NCBI GenBank assembly: GCA_015259125.1
Contig: JABZGR010000001.1
Span: forward strand, 124,001-188,000
From: Alloprevotella tannerae
Lineage (GTDB): Bacteria; Bacteroidota; Bacteroidia; Bacteroidales; Bacteroidaceae
Direction of reading: 5' to 3'
Length of the DNA: 64,000 nt
Shown here: piece after piece, positions 50,901-60,535 of the stretch
Layout of the letters: every line of letters starts with the position of its first letter
Numbering within the stretch: position 1 is the first letter of the stretch
The notes under the pieces: generated by a model
Told to the model about the DNA's origin: nothing
The model's database searches: none
What the model saw: the letters and a program-made list of their open reading frames with translations, nothing else
Made by a program: the position numbers and the translations under genes

Positions 50901-53015
50901 TTAGAAGACGAGTTTAACTGATTGGTTGCCCACCTTCACCACATAAGCGCCACGCGCTGCGAGGCGAACGCGAAGATTTTTATCTCCGGCTTGGTTGTTG
51001 TAGATCAACTGACCGGCAGTCGTATAGATCTGTACGTTCTCACCGTTAGCGTTGTTTACGCATACGTCGTTGCCTTCCAATTGAACAAGTGCCTTTGTGA
51101 GGCTAACGTTGCTAAGGCCGTCGAATACACCCACTTCGCGGAGCGTTGAGTAGGGACTTTCTGCGTATCTCTTCTTTACGTTGCGGTCAGAATTAGCTTT
51201 GTAAGCCGATACGCGGTGCGTAATCATTGATTGATCTACAAATCCGGGCACAGTAACCTCAGCAGAAGTACCATCAACCCATCTGAGGTAACGGAACGGA
51301 TCGTTCAAGCTCTCGCCGGCTTGATAGTTTTGCGTGATCTTCAGGTCATCGACGTAGAGGTGCTCATCTGCATAAACAGCGTAGATACCAATGATCGACT
51401 TCTTAGAACCCTTCGTAAAGTTGATCGTAAACTCTTTCCAGTCTTTAGTAACTGCTTTAGGGTAGCCTTCCGGATAGATCAACTCAGCCTGCGTGTAGTC
51501 GCCCACAGTCTCATCATAGTTGAAGAGCGCGAAAGCTGCTTGCGCGTTTACCGTGACTTCCTTGCCGTCAGCATCCACGCCTGTCGTAGCAGCACCTGCG
51601 AGCTTCACTTTTACCGTGAACTTACCGCCATCTTTCGACATATCCAATTCAGGAGAGATAAGGCCTGCGTCGGTATGGTTGTGGTAATATTGCCAGCCAT
51701 CCAAGCAGATGTAGTCTGTGTAAGGCGCATAGTTTGTACCTTTCCAGCCGCCTTGCTTCAAATCACGAAGATACAATTCGCTGTATGAGTTGTAGCTAGG
51801 ATCTTCCATTGTCCATCCGGTCAAGTTGCCATCAGCGTCTTTTACGCCGGTAAAGTCTTCCTGCGTCACAACAAATTCGCCGGTCTGCGTAGCCTTGCGG
51901 TCGTAGTAAGCAATGTAGTTGTAGCGTTCGGCTGAAGGCACAGCGCTCCAGTTAGCCGTATACTTGCTGCCATTGAAGTTGCTCACAGCTTGCATTTCCG
52001 GAGCTACGAGGTCATAGACGTAAGTTTGTGCTGACGGAATTGACTCGTAGCTGCCTTTCGTAGCTGATGCATTGTAGAAATAAGTCTTGCCGGATTCTGC
52101 ACCGGTTACGTGGAACATATTGGTTGTCACCGGTTTGTTTTCGAAGAGATAAACAGGCGCGTTCGTCTCTTTGTCGATAGAGAAGACATTAACCTTATAG
52201 CCGGTTGCACCCTCTACGGCCGTCCAGTTGGCATCAAAGCTCGTGCCTTGATAGTTCGTATACGGACGCATCGTCGGCGTGCCTACGTGTTGCTTAACGG
52301 TAAACACTTCAACATCGTCGATATATACAGGTGCACCTACAGATACTATATTGAATATCGTATACTCACCGCCGCCATAGAAATACATCGTGTATTCCTG
52401 CCATTGCTCGCTGATTTGCGGAAGCTGTGCGCTGCCCATCATATCCCACGTAGGCGACATATTGTGCGTCTCAGCTGCTTCGACCATCACTACGGGAAGT
52501 TCTTCAGCACTCTTAGCGCGGGCCTTGAAGCGTACCCAAGCTATGCCGCCGTTAGCGCTTACGTTAAGCATCGGCGTATTGATGTGCGCCATTTCTTTGG
52601 GAGCAGATGCAAGGTAGACAACGCCACCTGCTGAGTAGGCATTTCCTGATCCCCAGCCCGGTGTCTTGAAGTATTCATCCTTTGTGTTAATCCAAGGATA
52701 CTCGAATTCTTCTTTGAGAATGCTGTTGTCGAGATCGGGGTTCTCGGGGGTGCCCGCCGTCATCTTGGCGAAATCCTCCTTCATAACGACTTGTTCTTCG
52801 CCATACTTGTTGGGCGTACTCTTCAAGTGTGCTTGCGGAGCGCCGGCAGCGCCCATACTGAACGAGCCTTTTGTAGAAAGATTCATTTTGATGTTAGGCA
52901 GGCCACTTTGTGTCCGTGTCTGTGCTTCCACCTTATTGTTCTGGGCAGAAACGGGGCTTGCAGCTGCTAAGGATAAGGCAGCCAAAAGCGCTAAACGTGT
53001 AATGTTTTTACTCAT
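50901..53015 (-). CDS. T9SS-exported protein with FN3-like domains and type A sorting domain
   Basis: This 704-residue protein has a signal peptide (LALLAALSLAAASPVSAQ). Domains: an N-terminal jelly-roll adhesin-like part (about 80-235, VMKEDFAKMTAGTPENPDLD), FN3-like units (about 240-345 and 345-400), a second jelly roll (about 385-560), and a C-terminal sorting domain (VQIYTTAGQLIYNNQAG to LAARGAYVVKVGNQSVKLVF) of T9SS type A. Such cargo crosses the outer membrane through the type IX system and is anchored or released. Probable adhesin or matrix protein. Confidence 0.8.
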   Translation of the reverse strand: MSKNITRLALLAALSLAAASPVSAQNNKVEAQTRTQSGLPNIKMNLSTKGSFSMGAAGAPQAHLKSTPNKYGEEQVVMKEDFAKMTAGTPENPDLDNSILKEEFEYPWINTKDEYFKTPGWGSGNAYSAGGVVYLASAPKEMAHINTPMLNVSANGGIAWVRFKARAKSAEELPVVMVEAAETHNMSPTWDMMGSAQLPQISEQWQEYTMYFYGGGEYTIFNIVSVGAPVYIDDVEVFTVKQHVGTPTMRPYTNYQGTSFDANWTAVEGATGYKVNVFSIDKETNAPVYLFENKPVTTNMFHVTGAESGKTYFYNASATKGSYESIPSAQTYVYDLVAPEMQAVSNFNGSKYTANWSAVPSAERYNYIAYYDRKATQTGEFVVTQEDFTGVKDADGNLTGWTMEDPSYNSYSELYLRDLKQGGWKGTNYAPYTDYICLDGWQYYHNHTDAGLISPELDMSKDGGKFTVKVKLAGAATTGVDADGKEVTVNAQAAFALFNYDETVGDYTQAELIYPEGYPKAVTKDWKEFTINFTKGSKKSIIGIYAVYADEHLYVDDLKITQNYQAGESLNDPFRYLRWVDGTSAEVTVPGFVDQSMITHRVSAYKANSDRNVKKRYAESPYSTLREVGVFDGLSNVSLTKALVQLEGNDVCVNNANGENVQIYTTAGQLIYNNQAGDKNLRVRLAARGAYVVKVGNQSVKLVF

Positions 53016-53195
53016 AATGATATGATTAGTGGTAGTTACTTAGTGTCTCTTTCTTTTCCGCTATATCACGCAAGGGGTGTTTTCCATAAAAGTAGCTCAA
53101 CAGCAGTGGGTTCGAATCGTTTTTGAGATGTTTTCCTATCAAGCACTTTACACTCTCTCTATGATATGCACAAGCGATTTGCACAGTAGATATGG

Positions 53196-53203
53196 CAAAG
53201 ATA
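53196..53203 (-). promoter_or_regulatory. -7 element upstream of the T9SS cargo gene
   Basis: On the minus strand TATCTTTG matches the -7 consensus, about 180 nt before the start codon, implying a long leader. No -33 box at the usual spacing. Confidence 0.4.
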
Positions 53204-53484
53204 CAGATAAAATCAAATAAACTTACTTCTTTAGCAGAAATATTCCATTACATATAAAAAAAATGGGGGTAAGGCCTGCCGAGCGGGGCCGAAGCGCTTT
53301 AAGGCTAGGCCACATACAATAATCCGCACACGGAGGCCGGGCGCTTTCCGAGCCGGTTGCGGACTCGCGCTAAGTTGTCAGCGCGTCAACCAAACATTGC
53401 TTCGCGCGGCGCAGAACTCGGCAGGCGTAAAAATCTCATGATGTACTTGCAGTTAGGTCCGCGCAGTAAGGTCGATGCAATTTC

Positions 53485-53545
53485 AAGGCTATGAAAAAAA
53501 ATTCCTATAGGGCGAATTTTTGTTCCTAGCCTTGGAATTTTTTTC
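53485..53545. other. two interleaved inverted repeats in a 1-kb intergenic region
   Basis: AAGGCTA (53485-53491) can pair with TAGCCTT (53527-53533), and GAAAAAAATTCC-like (53493-53505) with GGAATTTTTTTC (53534-53545). The order A-B-A'-B' is that of a pseudoknot or of two mutually exclusive hairpins. The surrounding gap 53016-54066 is AT-rich on its right side, holds two -7-like elements (53575-53582 and 53937-53944), and has no gene I can support. Confidence 0.4.
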
Positions 53546-53936
53546 TCAAGGTATAGATACACGATACTTTAGCCTATTTTTGTTTGCTAAGCTAAGCATA
53601 GGCAGGATTTTATCAGTAGGAAATTATACTTCGCCTAAGCCAATCAAACTAATATTCTAATATTTACGCACAAGTTTTTAGCTTTCTCTTCCATATTAAC
53701 AACCTCATTCATCGCCACGGCTTATTATAATTTATATTAATCGCTCAAACTCCCTGTCTTGCGCATTTTCCTCCGTCGGCCTCCTAATAAGTAAGTAAAA
53801 GTACCGCGTAGCAACGGTATGATAAAATATTAAAGCAGAAACAGATGGCAACTTTTTCATCCTTCCGGCACGTGAAAATATTTAGACACAATAGATAAAA
53901 GATGCAGACAAAAGTGGAATTTTAAAAATAAAAATA

Positions 53937-53944
53937 TAATTTTG
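53937..53944 (+). promoter_or_regulatory. -7 element of the small-protein/fimbrillin operon
   Basis: TAATTTTG fits TAnnTTTG within an AT-rich tract, 123 nt before the start of the 62-residue gene. A second element TATTTTTG lies at 53575-53582, so the operon may have two promoters. Confidence 0.45.
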
Positions 53945-54066
53945 CAGCAGAAAATTTTAGGAATAGCCGGACATAGCGTCTAATATTCTTATAAATAAGC
54001 TGTCCGAATATGATGCGTACCATAATAGATGGCTTATGATAATTGTAATTAAAATTTAGCTCAAAG

Positions 54067-54255
54067 ATGAGAAAAAACAAATCGTACGATTTGCAGCAAA
54101 CTAACCCTGCTGCAGGTCATCGTTATTCTGCCCCGCAATGCCATGTATTGCAGCTTGGCGGAAACTCGCTCTTAACCGGATCTCCTTTCAAAGGCAATGC
54201 GGGAACTACGCAAGATAGTAGCGGCGAATGGGAGGAGGAAGAGGACGACAACTAA
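54067..54255 (+). CDS. 62-residue small protein preceding a fimbrillin-like gene
   Basis: This small protein has a basic start (MRKNKSYDLQQ), a central APQCHVLQLGGNSLLTGSP and a very acidic C-terminus (EWEEEEDDN). It lacks a signal peptide. Bacteroidales genomes often encode short proteins of this general design beside surface lipoprotein genes. It lies 39 nt before the lipoprotein gene in the same direction. Function unknown; a leader or assembly role is only a guess. Confidence 0.5.
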   Translation: MRKNKSYDLQQTNPAAGHRYSAPQCHVLQLGGNSLLTGSPFKGNAGTTQDSSGEWEEEEDDN

Positions 54256-54294
54256 GAATGAAACAACACGAACAACTCTATTTAAGGTAGCAAT

Positions 54295-56088
54295 ATGAAT
54301 AAAGTGATAGGAAAATTATTATTCGCAACCATTGCAGCGGTAAGTTTTTCTGCCTGCTCGTCGGATCTGACCGAAGAACACAAGCAAGACAATACACAGG
54401 GCCAAGCCAAAGGCTACATCGCCTTTGTAGCTGACCAATCGAACATACCGGAGGTGGCGAACAATGCGCCCGAGACGCGCACCGGCGGCGAATACTCCTC
54501 TAATCCTTCTATCTTCAAAGGAATGATCTACTATTGGAACAAAGGGGATCATATGTGGATCGATAAAAAGAATGATGGCACTTACGAAAAGAGCGATAGC
54601 AGCAGCATTGGCAATAGCCCGAAGTTGGCCGATGCCACGTTCTTCTTCAAAGGCGACTTTAATGAGGCTTCATATAAGATGCGCTACACGGGTAACAACA
54701 GCACCTCGGCCGACGAAGTGACCTTTGCCGAAGAGCAGATTCAAGATGCCCCCGGAGATGCCGGTCGCTTAGGCGAATATGGCGACTGCGGCGTGGCTGA
54801 CGCTACGAAGGGCACGGATGTAAAATACAAGTTTACGCTCAAACACAAAGCGGCTTACTTGGTCTTGACGCCGTATTCCGACTACGCTTTCTCCTCTACC
54901 GTAGGCATTGCTTCCGTATATGTTACGGCCGATCAGCCGATCAGCGGCAAGTTTGCCTTCACCGACAGCGGCGTAGGTGCACCGAAAGCGGGCGCTAAAA
55001 ATACGATTGCCTGGTTCTACCAAGAGCCTTTGGCCGGCCGCGAGTATATCTCTACGATGTCTACGATGAACCGCACCAACTTCTTACCGATTCCTCAAAT
55101 AGCTAACGCTAAGCAAAACGGCATCATCATCGTATTGCCGCCGGGCACGTACAACGAACTGACAATCGAATATGGATTGATCGACTATGCTACGGGTGGC
55201 TACGGCTATTACAAGCAGACGTTTAAGAACAATAAAGAATTGAAGGCCGGCGAAAACCGCGTCTTGGAGTGCAACATTAAGCTCAATGAAGAGTACGACC
55301 CGAACCAATATTACGCTTGGGATGCCGACATTGATGCTTACTATTGGAAGGGCAAAAGTGCATATATGGCTTCGCGCATATTCGCTCCGATGATAAGTTC
55401 CGGCTATGCCACAACCGCAGCAGACCCAAGATTTCAAAACGAAACACCGGGCGGATCTACGACAAGCGTAGCAGACAATGCGGCTACTCGCAGTGCGGCA
55501 GCGGCCATGAACATCAACGAGGCGCTCTGGCTAGTCAATAAAGGCGCAGCGAAATGGGACGAATGGAAGATGTTCGTAATGAACAAGCACTTGTACAACG
55601 GCGGTATTTGGATCAAGACGCTACAGCAGATTGCCGGCGAAACGGGCAAATCGCTCAACGATCTGAAGGAGGCTTACAACGGACTCGACTATCGCACAAA
55701 AGTGATACCTTCATCGATCAGCCGAAAGAATTTTGACGAGACGGCGTCCAACTATGTTCGTCCGGCTAAAGCCGTAAGAGGTCAGTATATGTTCCTCCCC
55801 GCCGTGGGTTACTTCGGTCGTCCGAAGGCACAACCGAACTTCAGAATTCTTTTATTCTGCGGCGATCAAGGTTTCTACTGGACATCAAGTGCCGGAACCG
55901 TGCATAAGAATGGTGGTATGGCATTTTGTTTTGAGCGCACGGATTTAAACCCGGCGGCGTCCGATGACGAGTTGCGCTACGATTATGCTGAGCCAAGCTA
56001 TTCGGTATCTGTGACCAACTTTGATAAATTCTCCGGTGCGCCTTATCTGGTAAACTTAAACAATACGGGCAAATTCCGCATCAAGTAA
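54295..56088 (+). CDS. fimbrillin-like lipoprotein with FISUMP-like C-terminus
   Basis: This 597-residue lipoprotein (lipobox FSAC, Cys about 21) resembles Bacteroidales fimbrillin-family proteins: an N-terminal region with ETRTGGEY, transthyretin-like beta domains, and YKFTLKHKAAYLVLTPYSDY, the F-x-L-x-H-x-x-A-x-L pattern of the family. The C-terminal 200 residues resemble the FISUMP / C-type-lectin-like fold (EALWLVNKGAAKWDE, FLPAVGYFGRP, GFYWTSSAGTVHKNGGMAFCFE). It may be a pilus tip or surface adhesin. No Mfa2-like anchor gene is adjacent. Confidence 0.65.
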   Translation: MNKVIGKLLFATIAAVSFSACSSDLTEEHKQDNTQGQAKGYIAFVADQSNIPEVANNAPETRTGGEYSSNPSIFKGMIYYWNKGDHMWIDKKNDGTYEKSDSSSIGNSPKLADATFFFKGDFNEASYKMRYTGNNSTSADEVTFAEEQIQDAPGDAGRLGEYGDCGVADATKGTDVKYKFTLKHKAAYLVLTPYSDYAFSSTVGIASVYVTADQPISGKFAFTDSGVGAPKAGAKNTIAWFYQEPLAGREYISTMSTMNRTNFLPIPQIANAKQNGIIIVLPPGTYNELTIEYGLIDYATGGYGYYKQTFKNNKELKAGENRVLECNIKLNEEYDPNQYYAWDADIDAYYWKGKSAYMASRIFAPMISSGYATTAADPRFQNETPGGSTTSVADNAATRSAAAAMNINEALWLVNKGAAKWDEWKMFVMNKHLYNGGIWIKTLQQIAGETGKSLNDLKEAYNGLDYRTKVIPSSISRKNFDETASNYVRPAKAVRGQYMFLPAVGYFGRPKAQPNFRILLFCGDQGFYWTSSAGTVHKNGGMAFCFERTDLNPAASDDELRYDYAEPSYSVSVTNFDKFSGAPYLVNLNNTGKFRIK

Positions 56089-56148
56089 AGCCCATTGCGC
56101 ATACAAGGATCATGGGGGCACAAAGCGGCCTCTTGCCCAACAAATACA

Positions 56149-56189
56149 AAACAACCTTCCCGATGCATAGAGCGCCGGGAAGGTTGTTT
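56149..56189 (+). terminator. terminator after the fimbrillin-like gene
   Basis: A perfect 14-bp stem (AAACAACCTTCCCG / CGGGAAGGTTGTTT) with a 13-nt loop, about 60 nt past the stop. Confidence 0.7.
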
Positions 56190-56289
56190 GTATCTATGAA
56201 GTGCTTGTGCGGGCGTGCTTAGTCGGCAAAAGTAAGTAGGTAAGACTTCAAGCTACACATATATATATATATATGCGTAAGCCGCCCAA

Positions 56290-57015
56290 TCATTTGCCGC
56301 GTAAGCGACAAAGAAGGTAGACAAACCACAGGCGGGGAAGTAGGCGTAGGCGTTCAAGGAAACTGTCGGTTTCGTTGACGACTTTGATGTTATCATAAAG
56401 GCCTTTCGAGCGTTGACGGTTAGAGATGCCGCTTGTATCAAAGAGCGCAATGGGGAAGTCGACGTATGCAAACTTCTTACCTTGAAGGCCCAATAGTTTG
56501 AAAAACTTAAAGTCGGCTGAAAAGGGATGATTAATATCAAAAGGCGTTGCGCGCAAACATGCGATGCGGGCAAGCGAACTTTGATGGCAAAAACACATAC
56601 GATGAGCGTTCTTAAAGGGATGTGCACGCGACAAAACGGGCGCGCCATCGGCAGCAGCTTTTAAGACGTCGCCATAAATCACATCCGCCGTGCGGGGCGT
56701 AGAGAATATGCGCTGCAAGACGTCAGTAGCGGCAAAGCAATCGCCGGCATTCATGAAGATCACCCATTCTCCCGTTGCGCGAGCCGCGCCCTTGTTCATC
56801 GCATCATAAATGCCTTTATCCGGCTCCGACCACCACTGCAAAGGGGCTTGCAGAGAAGAAAGATAAGCCGGCGTACCATCAGTGGAGGCGCCGTCAATGA
56901 TGATATACTCAAGCGGTGCATAGGTTTGCTGCAAGACATTCTCGACGGTATGGCGCAGCAAAGGCAGAGCATTGCGGCAAACGGTGATCACCGTAACTTT
57001 AGGAAGGCGATTCAT
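56290..57015 (-). CDS. glycosyltransferase family 2
   Basis: This 241-residue GT-A enzyme opens KVTVITVCRNALPLLRHTVENVLQQTY, and the donor-binding and catalytic parts are IIIDGASTDGT, SEPDKGIYDAMNKG and FMNAGDCF (a DxD-like position, here AGD). It is of the WcaA/WcaE type that builds exopolysaccharide or O-antigen repeats. Its start overlaps the LicD gene by 4 nt, so the two are translationally coupled and likely modify the same glycan. Confidence 0.82.
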   Translation of the reverse strand: MNRLPKVTVITVCRNALPLLRHTVENVLQQTYAPLEYIIIDGASTDGTPAYLSSLQAPLQWWSEPDKGIYDAMNKGAARATGEWVIFMNAGDCFAATDVLQRIFSTPRTADVIYGDVLKAAADGAPVLSRAHPFKNAHRMCFCHQSSLARIACLRATPFDINHPFSADFKFFKLLGLQGKKFAYVDFPIALFDTSGISNRQRSKGLYDNIKVVNETDSFLERLRLLPRLWFVYLLCRLRGK

Positions 57016-57842
57016 AGGCGAAATTTGCGCTGATCCTTATACTCGCGATAGGGTTGGTTATAGTCTAAATAGTAAAAATTGTGCTGGCGCTGATGGTTGG
57101 CAGCAGGTATCTGCATATAATTGCCGTATTTCTGCGTCAAGTAGCGGTCGTATTGCGCTACGCCTTTTAATTCGTATCCTTCAAAACTAACAGGCGTAGG
57201 CTCTCCAAGTAGCGCTTTAGAAAAAACGCCTTTCAAGCCATCATCATAATCGGCCACGAGTTGGGCATCATCATACGTATATTTCAACATCAATCGCCGA
57301 AGCGTCTGCTGCACGCCTGCATGACTAAAGCATTTACGACACAAAAGCGGTAACCAACTGCTCGGGCCGCGGCCGTGCTTGTAGGGATCGCGATGAAGAA
57401 AATAGACAATGCGTTTGTAAAACTCGAAACGCGCGAAATGCAAGCGGCGGCGCCAAACGCTTTGCGGCACGCCATCAATGGGGAACACATCTATATATAT
57501 ACCGCTCAGGTAAGCATAATGCGCACGTTCGATTAAGGTGGTACTGCTATCGATTATTTTTCCAAAGCTACCCGGATACTTCTCGTTGGTCTCGGCCGAC
57601 ATCGCTTCGTAAGGCGCCGGCAGCCATTCTTTAGCGTGCGCCATCAAAGTATCATAATCCACACGCGGCATACAAATATCCACATCGTCGTCCCAAGGAA
57701 TAAAACCTTTGTGGCGTACAGCCCCAAGCAACGTCCCTGCCCAAAGATAATAACGCAAACCGTGCTCGCGACACACTTTATCTACAGCCAGGAGAATCTC
57801 CAAGATGCGCAATTGCAAGGGACGTATTTCGTAAGCGGGCAT
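57012..57842 (-). CDS. LicD-family phosphotransferase
   Basis: This 276-residue LicD protein has the core YYLWAGTLLGAVRHKGFIPW then DDDVDICMPR, with the acidic metal-binding cluster, followed by GIYIDVFPIDGV. LicD enzymes transfer phosphocholine or a related phosphoryl group from a CDP donor to a surface sugar. It lies upstream of and overlaps the GT2 gene. Its CDP donor could come from the LicC-like protein (40571-41299) or the IspD domain (19174-20670), but no physical linkage shows this. Confidence 0.85.
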   Translation of the reverse strand: MPAYEIRPLQLRILEILLAVDKVCREHGLRYYLWAGTLLGAVRHKGFIPWDDDVDICMPRVDYDTLMAHAKEWLPAPYEAMSAETNEKYPGSFGKIIDSSTTLIERAHYAYLSGIYIDVFPIDGVPQSVWRRRLHFARFEFYKRIVYFLHRDPYKHGRGPSSWLPLLCRKCFSHAGVQQTLRRLMLKYTYDDAQLVADYDDGLKGVFSKALLGEPTPVSFEGYELKGVAQYDRYLTQKYGNYMQIPAANHQRQHNFYYLDYNQPYREYKDQRKFRL

Positions 57843-57868
57843 AGTCGTCGATAAATTATAAGTGCCGT

Positions 57869-59482
57869 TTAAGCCTTTTGCTGATCGCTTTTCCGATCTG
57901 CGTCATAAGCGTGCTTCGGATAATCTATGGTATAATGCAAGCCGCGCGATTCTTTGCGCTCGATGGCTTGCCGCGTAATGAGATAGCCTACGTTGATCAT
58001 ATTTCTCAATTGGCAGATGTCGGGCGTAGCCTTCACGCGCTTAAACAACTCTTCGGTCTCTTCGTATAGCAGATCCAAGCGCGTCCAAGCCCGCTTCAAG
58101 CGCAAATCGCTGCGAACAATACCGACATAATTAGACATTACCTGCCCCACTTCGCGCACATCTTGCGCAATCAATACCTGCTCTTCGTTACTCATCGTTC
58201 CCTCATCGTTCCATTCAGGCACGCTTTCATTGAATGTATATTCGTCTACGTGGGCTACTGAGTGTTCCGCCGCCTTTTCCGCATAGACTACGGCTTCAAT
58301 CAGCGAGTTGCTGGCCAACCTATTGCCGCCGTGCAGGCCCGTGCAAGCACATTCACCGATGGCATACAAACGATTGATCGAAGAGCGCGCATCCAAGTCG
58401 ACCTTGATACCGCCGCAAAGGTAGTGTGCACAAGGCGCAACGGGAATATACTCCTTGGTAATGTCTATGCCGATCGACAAACATTTGGCATAGATATTTG
58501 GAAAATGATGTTTTGTCTCTTCCGGATCTTTATGCGTCACGTCTAAACATACGTGGTCTATGCCGCGATTCTTCATCTCCCGATCAATCGCACGGGCTAC
58601 GATGTCGCGCGGCGCAAGACTCAAGCGCTCATCATATTTCTGCATAAACTCCTCACCGTTGGGCAAGCGCAGGATGCCGCCGTAGCCGCGCATAGCCTCC
58701 GTTATCAAGAAAGCAGGATGCGTTTCTTTCGGATGATAGAGCGCCGTCGGGTGAAACTGCACAAACTCCATATCCTTTACCGTCGCCTTAGCGCGATAAG
58801 CCATCGCAATACCATCGCCCGTGGCAATATTCGGGTTGGTGGTAGAAGCATAAACCGCACCTACTCCGCCGGTGGCAATGACCGTGACGCGCGAAAGCAG
58901 CGTATCTATTCGCTTTGTTTCCGGATTGTAAACATAGGCCCCGTAACATTCAATGTTAGGCGTTCTTCTCGTCACATCAACGCCCAAATGATGTTGCGTG
59001 ATGATCTCTACAGCAAAATGGTGATCCATTACCGTAATGTTAGGCGAACGGCGAACGGCCTCAATCAAGCCTCGTTGTATCTCATAGCCCGTATCATCGG
59101 CGTGGTGTAAGATTCTAAATTCAGAATGTCCGCCTTCCCGGTGCAAATCAAATTCGCCATCGGCTTTTTTATCAAAGTGTACGCCCCAACTAACCAATCT
59201 GCAAATGCCCTCGGGCGCACGTTCAATCACCTGCTGCACGGCTTTCGGATCACTGATATAGTCGCCGGCCACCATCGTATCGTGAATATGCTTCTCAAAG
59301 TTGTCCACAATGCGATTCGTCACGGAAGCTACGCCGCCTTGCGCTTTCGAAGTGTTGGCTTCTTCAATACTTGTTTTACAGACAAGCCCTACTGTTCCTT
59401 TTCCTGAAGCAGCCACTTGCAATGCATAACTCATTCCGGCCACGCCGGAACCTATTACCAAGAAATCGAATTTGCGAATCAT
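57869..59482 (-). CDS. nadB: L-aspartate oxidase
   Basis: This 537-residue flavoprotein oxidises L-aspartate to iminoaspartate in de novo NAD synthesis. The FAD-binding Rossmann motif is FLVIGSGVAGMSYAL (about 7-21). Family blocks include TSKAQGGVASV, REGGHSEFRILH, EFVQFHPTALYHP, APCAHYLCGGIKVD (with the catalytic Arg region) and GLHGGNRLASNSL. nadA and nadC are not adjacent in this window. It has its own promoter. Confidence 0.94.
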   Translation of the reverse strand: MIRKFDFLVIGSGVAGMSYALQVAASGKGTVGLVCKTSIEEANTSKAQGGVASVTNRIVDNFEKHIHDTMVAGDYISDPKAVQQVIERAPEGICRLVSWGVHFDKKADGEFDLHREGGHSEFRILHHADDTGYEIQRGLIEAVRRSPNITVMDHHFAVEIITQHHLGVDVTRRTPNIECYGAYVYNPETKRIDTLLSRVTVIATGGVGAVYASTTNPNIATGDGIAMAYRAKATVKDMEFVQFHPTALYHPKETHPAFLITEAMRGYGGILRLPNGEEFMQKYDERLSLAPRDIVARAIDREMKNRGIDHVCLDVTHKDPEETKHHFPNIYAKCLSIGIDITKEYIPVAPCAHYLCGGIKVDLDARSSINRLYAIGECACTGLHGGNRLASNSLIEAVVYAEKAAEHSVAHVDEYTFNESVPEWNDEGTMSNEEQVLIAQDVREVGQVMSNYVGIVRSDLRLKRAWTRLDLLYEETEELFKRVKATPDICQLRNMINVGYLITRQAIERKESRGLHYTIDYPKHAYDADRKSDQQKA

Positions 59483-59551
59483 TATGCTTACTTTTAACCG
59501 ATTCGGGCCTACATCTATTTAGCCCGGCCTAAGTTTTTGACAATGTGCAAG

Positions 59552-59559
59552 CAAAAGTA
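59552..59559 (-). promoter_or_regulatory. -7 element of nadB
   Basis: On the minus strand TACTTTTG matches TAnnTTTG, about 70 nt before the nadB start. Confidence 0.5.
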
Positions 59560-59627
59560 GTACTTGCCGCCCGCACCACAAAGGAAAGCGCAGAAAATCA
59601 TCAGTTCTTACTATCTACCAATGCCTT

Positions 59628-60323
59628 TTACCTTTTCCGAATCAAGGTTAAGCCGTCACGAAGGGGTAAGATGACGGTTTCTACACGCTCATCGTGCGCC
59701 ACGCAACGATTAAATTCGCGTATGCCCTTTGTTTGCGGATCATCATCATAGGCCGGATCGATCACGTGTCCGTCCCAGAGCGTATTATCTGCCAGCAAAA
59801 GGCCGCCCGAGCGCAAACGCGGCAATACGAGATCGTAATACGTGCAATAGTCGCGCTTATTGGCATCGATAAAGGCCATATCATAGACCTCATTTTCTTT
59901 GGGTAGCAAGTCTAAGACGTCGCCAATGATCAATTCGATGCGCGGCGGATAAGGCGCACCTTCCAGCCACGGCCGCGTGAAGTCTTCTTGCTCATCATTG
60001 ATCTCGTAAGTGCGTATGAGTCCGTCGGCTTCCATTCCCGCCGCAATGCTTAAGGCGCTATAGCCGGTATATGTACCGATTTCCAGCACCTTCTTGGGGC
60101 GCAAGAGCTTGGTCAGCAAGCGCAGCAGCGTCCCCTGCCAATGTCCGGAAGCCATACGCGGGCGCAACAACTTCGTCTGCGTGGCGCGATAGAGGCGGTG
60201 CAGGTAATCGTCTTCCGGCGTAATCATTTCTGTAATGTAGGCTTCCAGCAAAGGGTCGCAGCCGTCTGCACCCTCAAACGTATTGCCGCGTTTTTCCGGC
60301 AAACCTATTTCTTCATACTTCAT
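59628..60323 (-). CDS. class I SAM-dependent O-methyltransferase
   Basis: This 231-residue protein is of the caffeoyl-CoA/catechol O-methyltransferase type (Methyltransf_3). The SAM-binding loop is VLEIGTYTGYSALSIA (about 65-80). The acidic residues IGDVLDLLP, FIDANKRDY and ADNTLWDG carry the metal and SAM contacts. Start 60323 (MKYEEIGLPEKR) is used; a start seven codons upstream is possible. Bacteroidetes commonly carry one copy; its substrate is unknown. Confidence 0.85.
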   Translation of the reverse strand: MKYEEIGLPEKRGNTFEGADGCDPLLEAYITEMITPEDDYLHRLYRATQTKLLRPRMASGHWQGTLLRLLTKLLRPKKVLEIGTYTGYSALSIAAGMEADGLIRTYEINDEQEDFTRPWLEGAPYPPRIELIIGDVLDLLPKENEVYDMAFIDANKRDYCTYYDLVLPRLRSGGLLLADNTLWDGHVIDPAYDDDPQTKGIREFNRCVAHDERVETVILPLRDGLTLIRKR

Positions 60324-60527
60324 ACGAAATCTCTTCAAAAGCAAATTTCAGCACAGCAAAGTTCGCTTATTTCCCGACGAAATAAAAGTTACGACTCAAA
60401 AAATCCCTATTTCAACTATCAAATGATAAGTTTTAACCTAAACGCGTTTGTTAGGGTAAAACAGATATTAAACCTCCATCAAGCAAATAAATTCTTTTAT
60501 TATCTTCCATTTATACTATAAAAGTCT

Positions 60528-60535
60528 TATCTTTG
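60528..60535 (+). promoter_or_regulatory. -7 element upstream of the orphan sorting-domain gene
   Basis: TATCTTTG is an exact -7 element. Thirty-one nt downstream is ATGAAAAATCGTTTC followed at once by TGA (60567-60584), a 5-codon frame that looks like the start of a signal peptide. A 9-bp hairpin (GCTGACGGA 60629 / TCCGTCAGC 60658) lies further along. Confidence 0.5.

Noticed and set aside
53100..53125. tRNA T-arm-like GGGTTCGAATC
   Set aside because: No matching T stem, acceptor stem or CCA around it.
56257..56275. TA-dinucleotide microsatellite
   Set aside because: Short AT repeat in a gene-free stretch between a terminator and the GT2 gene; too short to support a functional claim.
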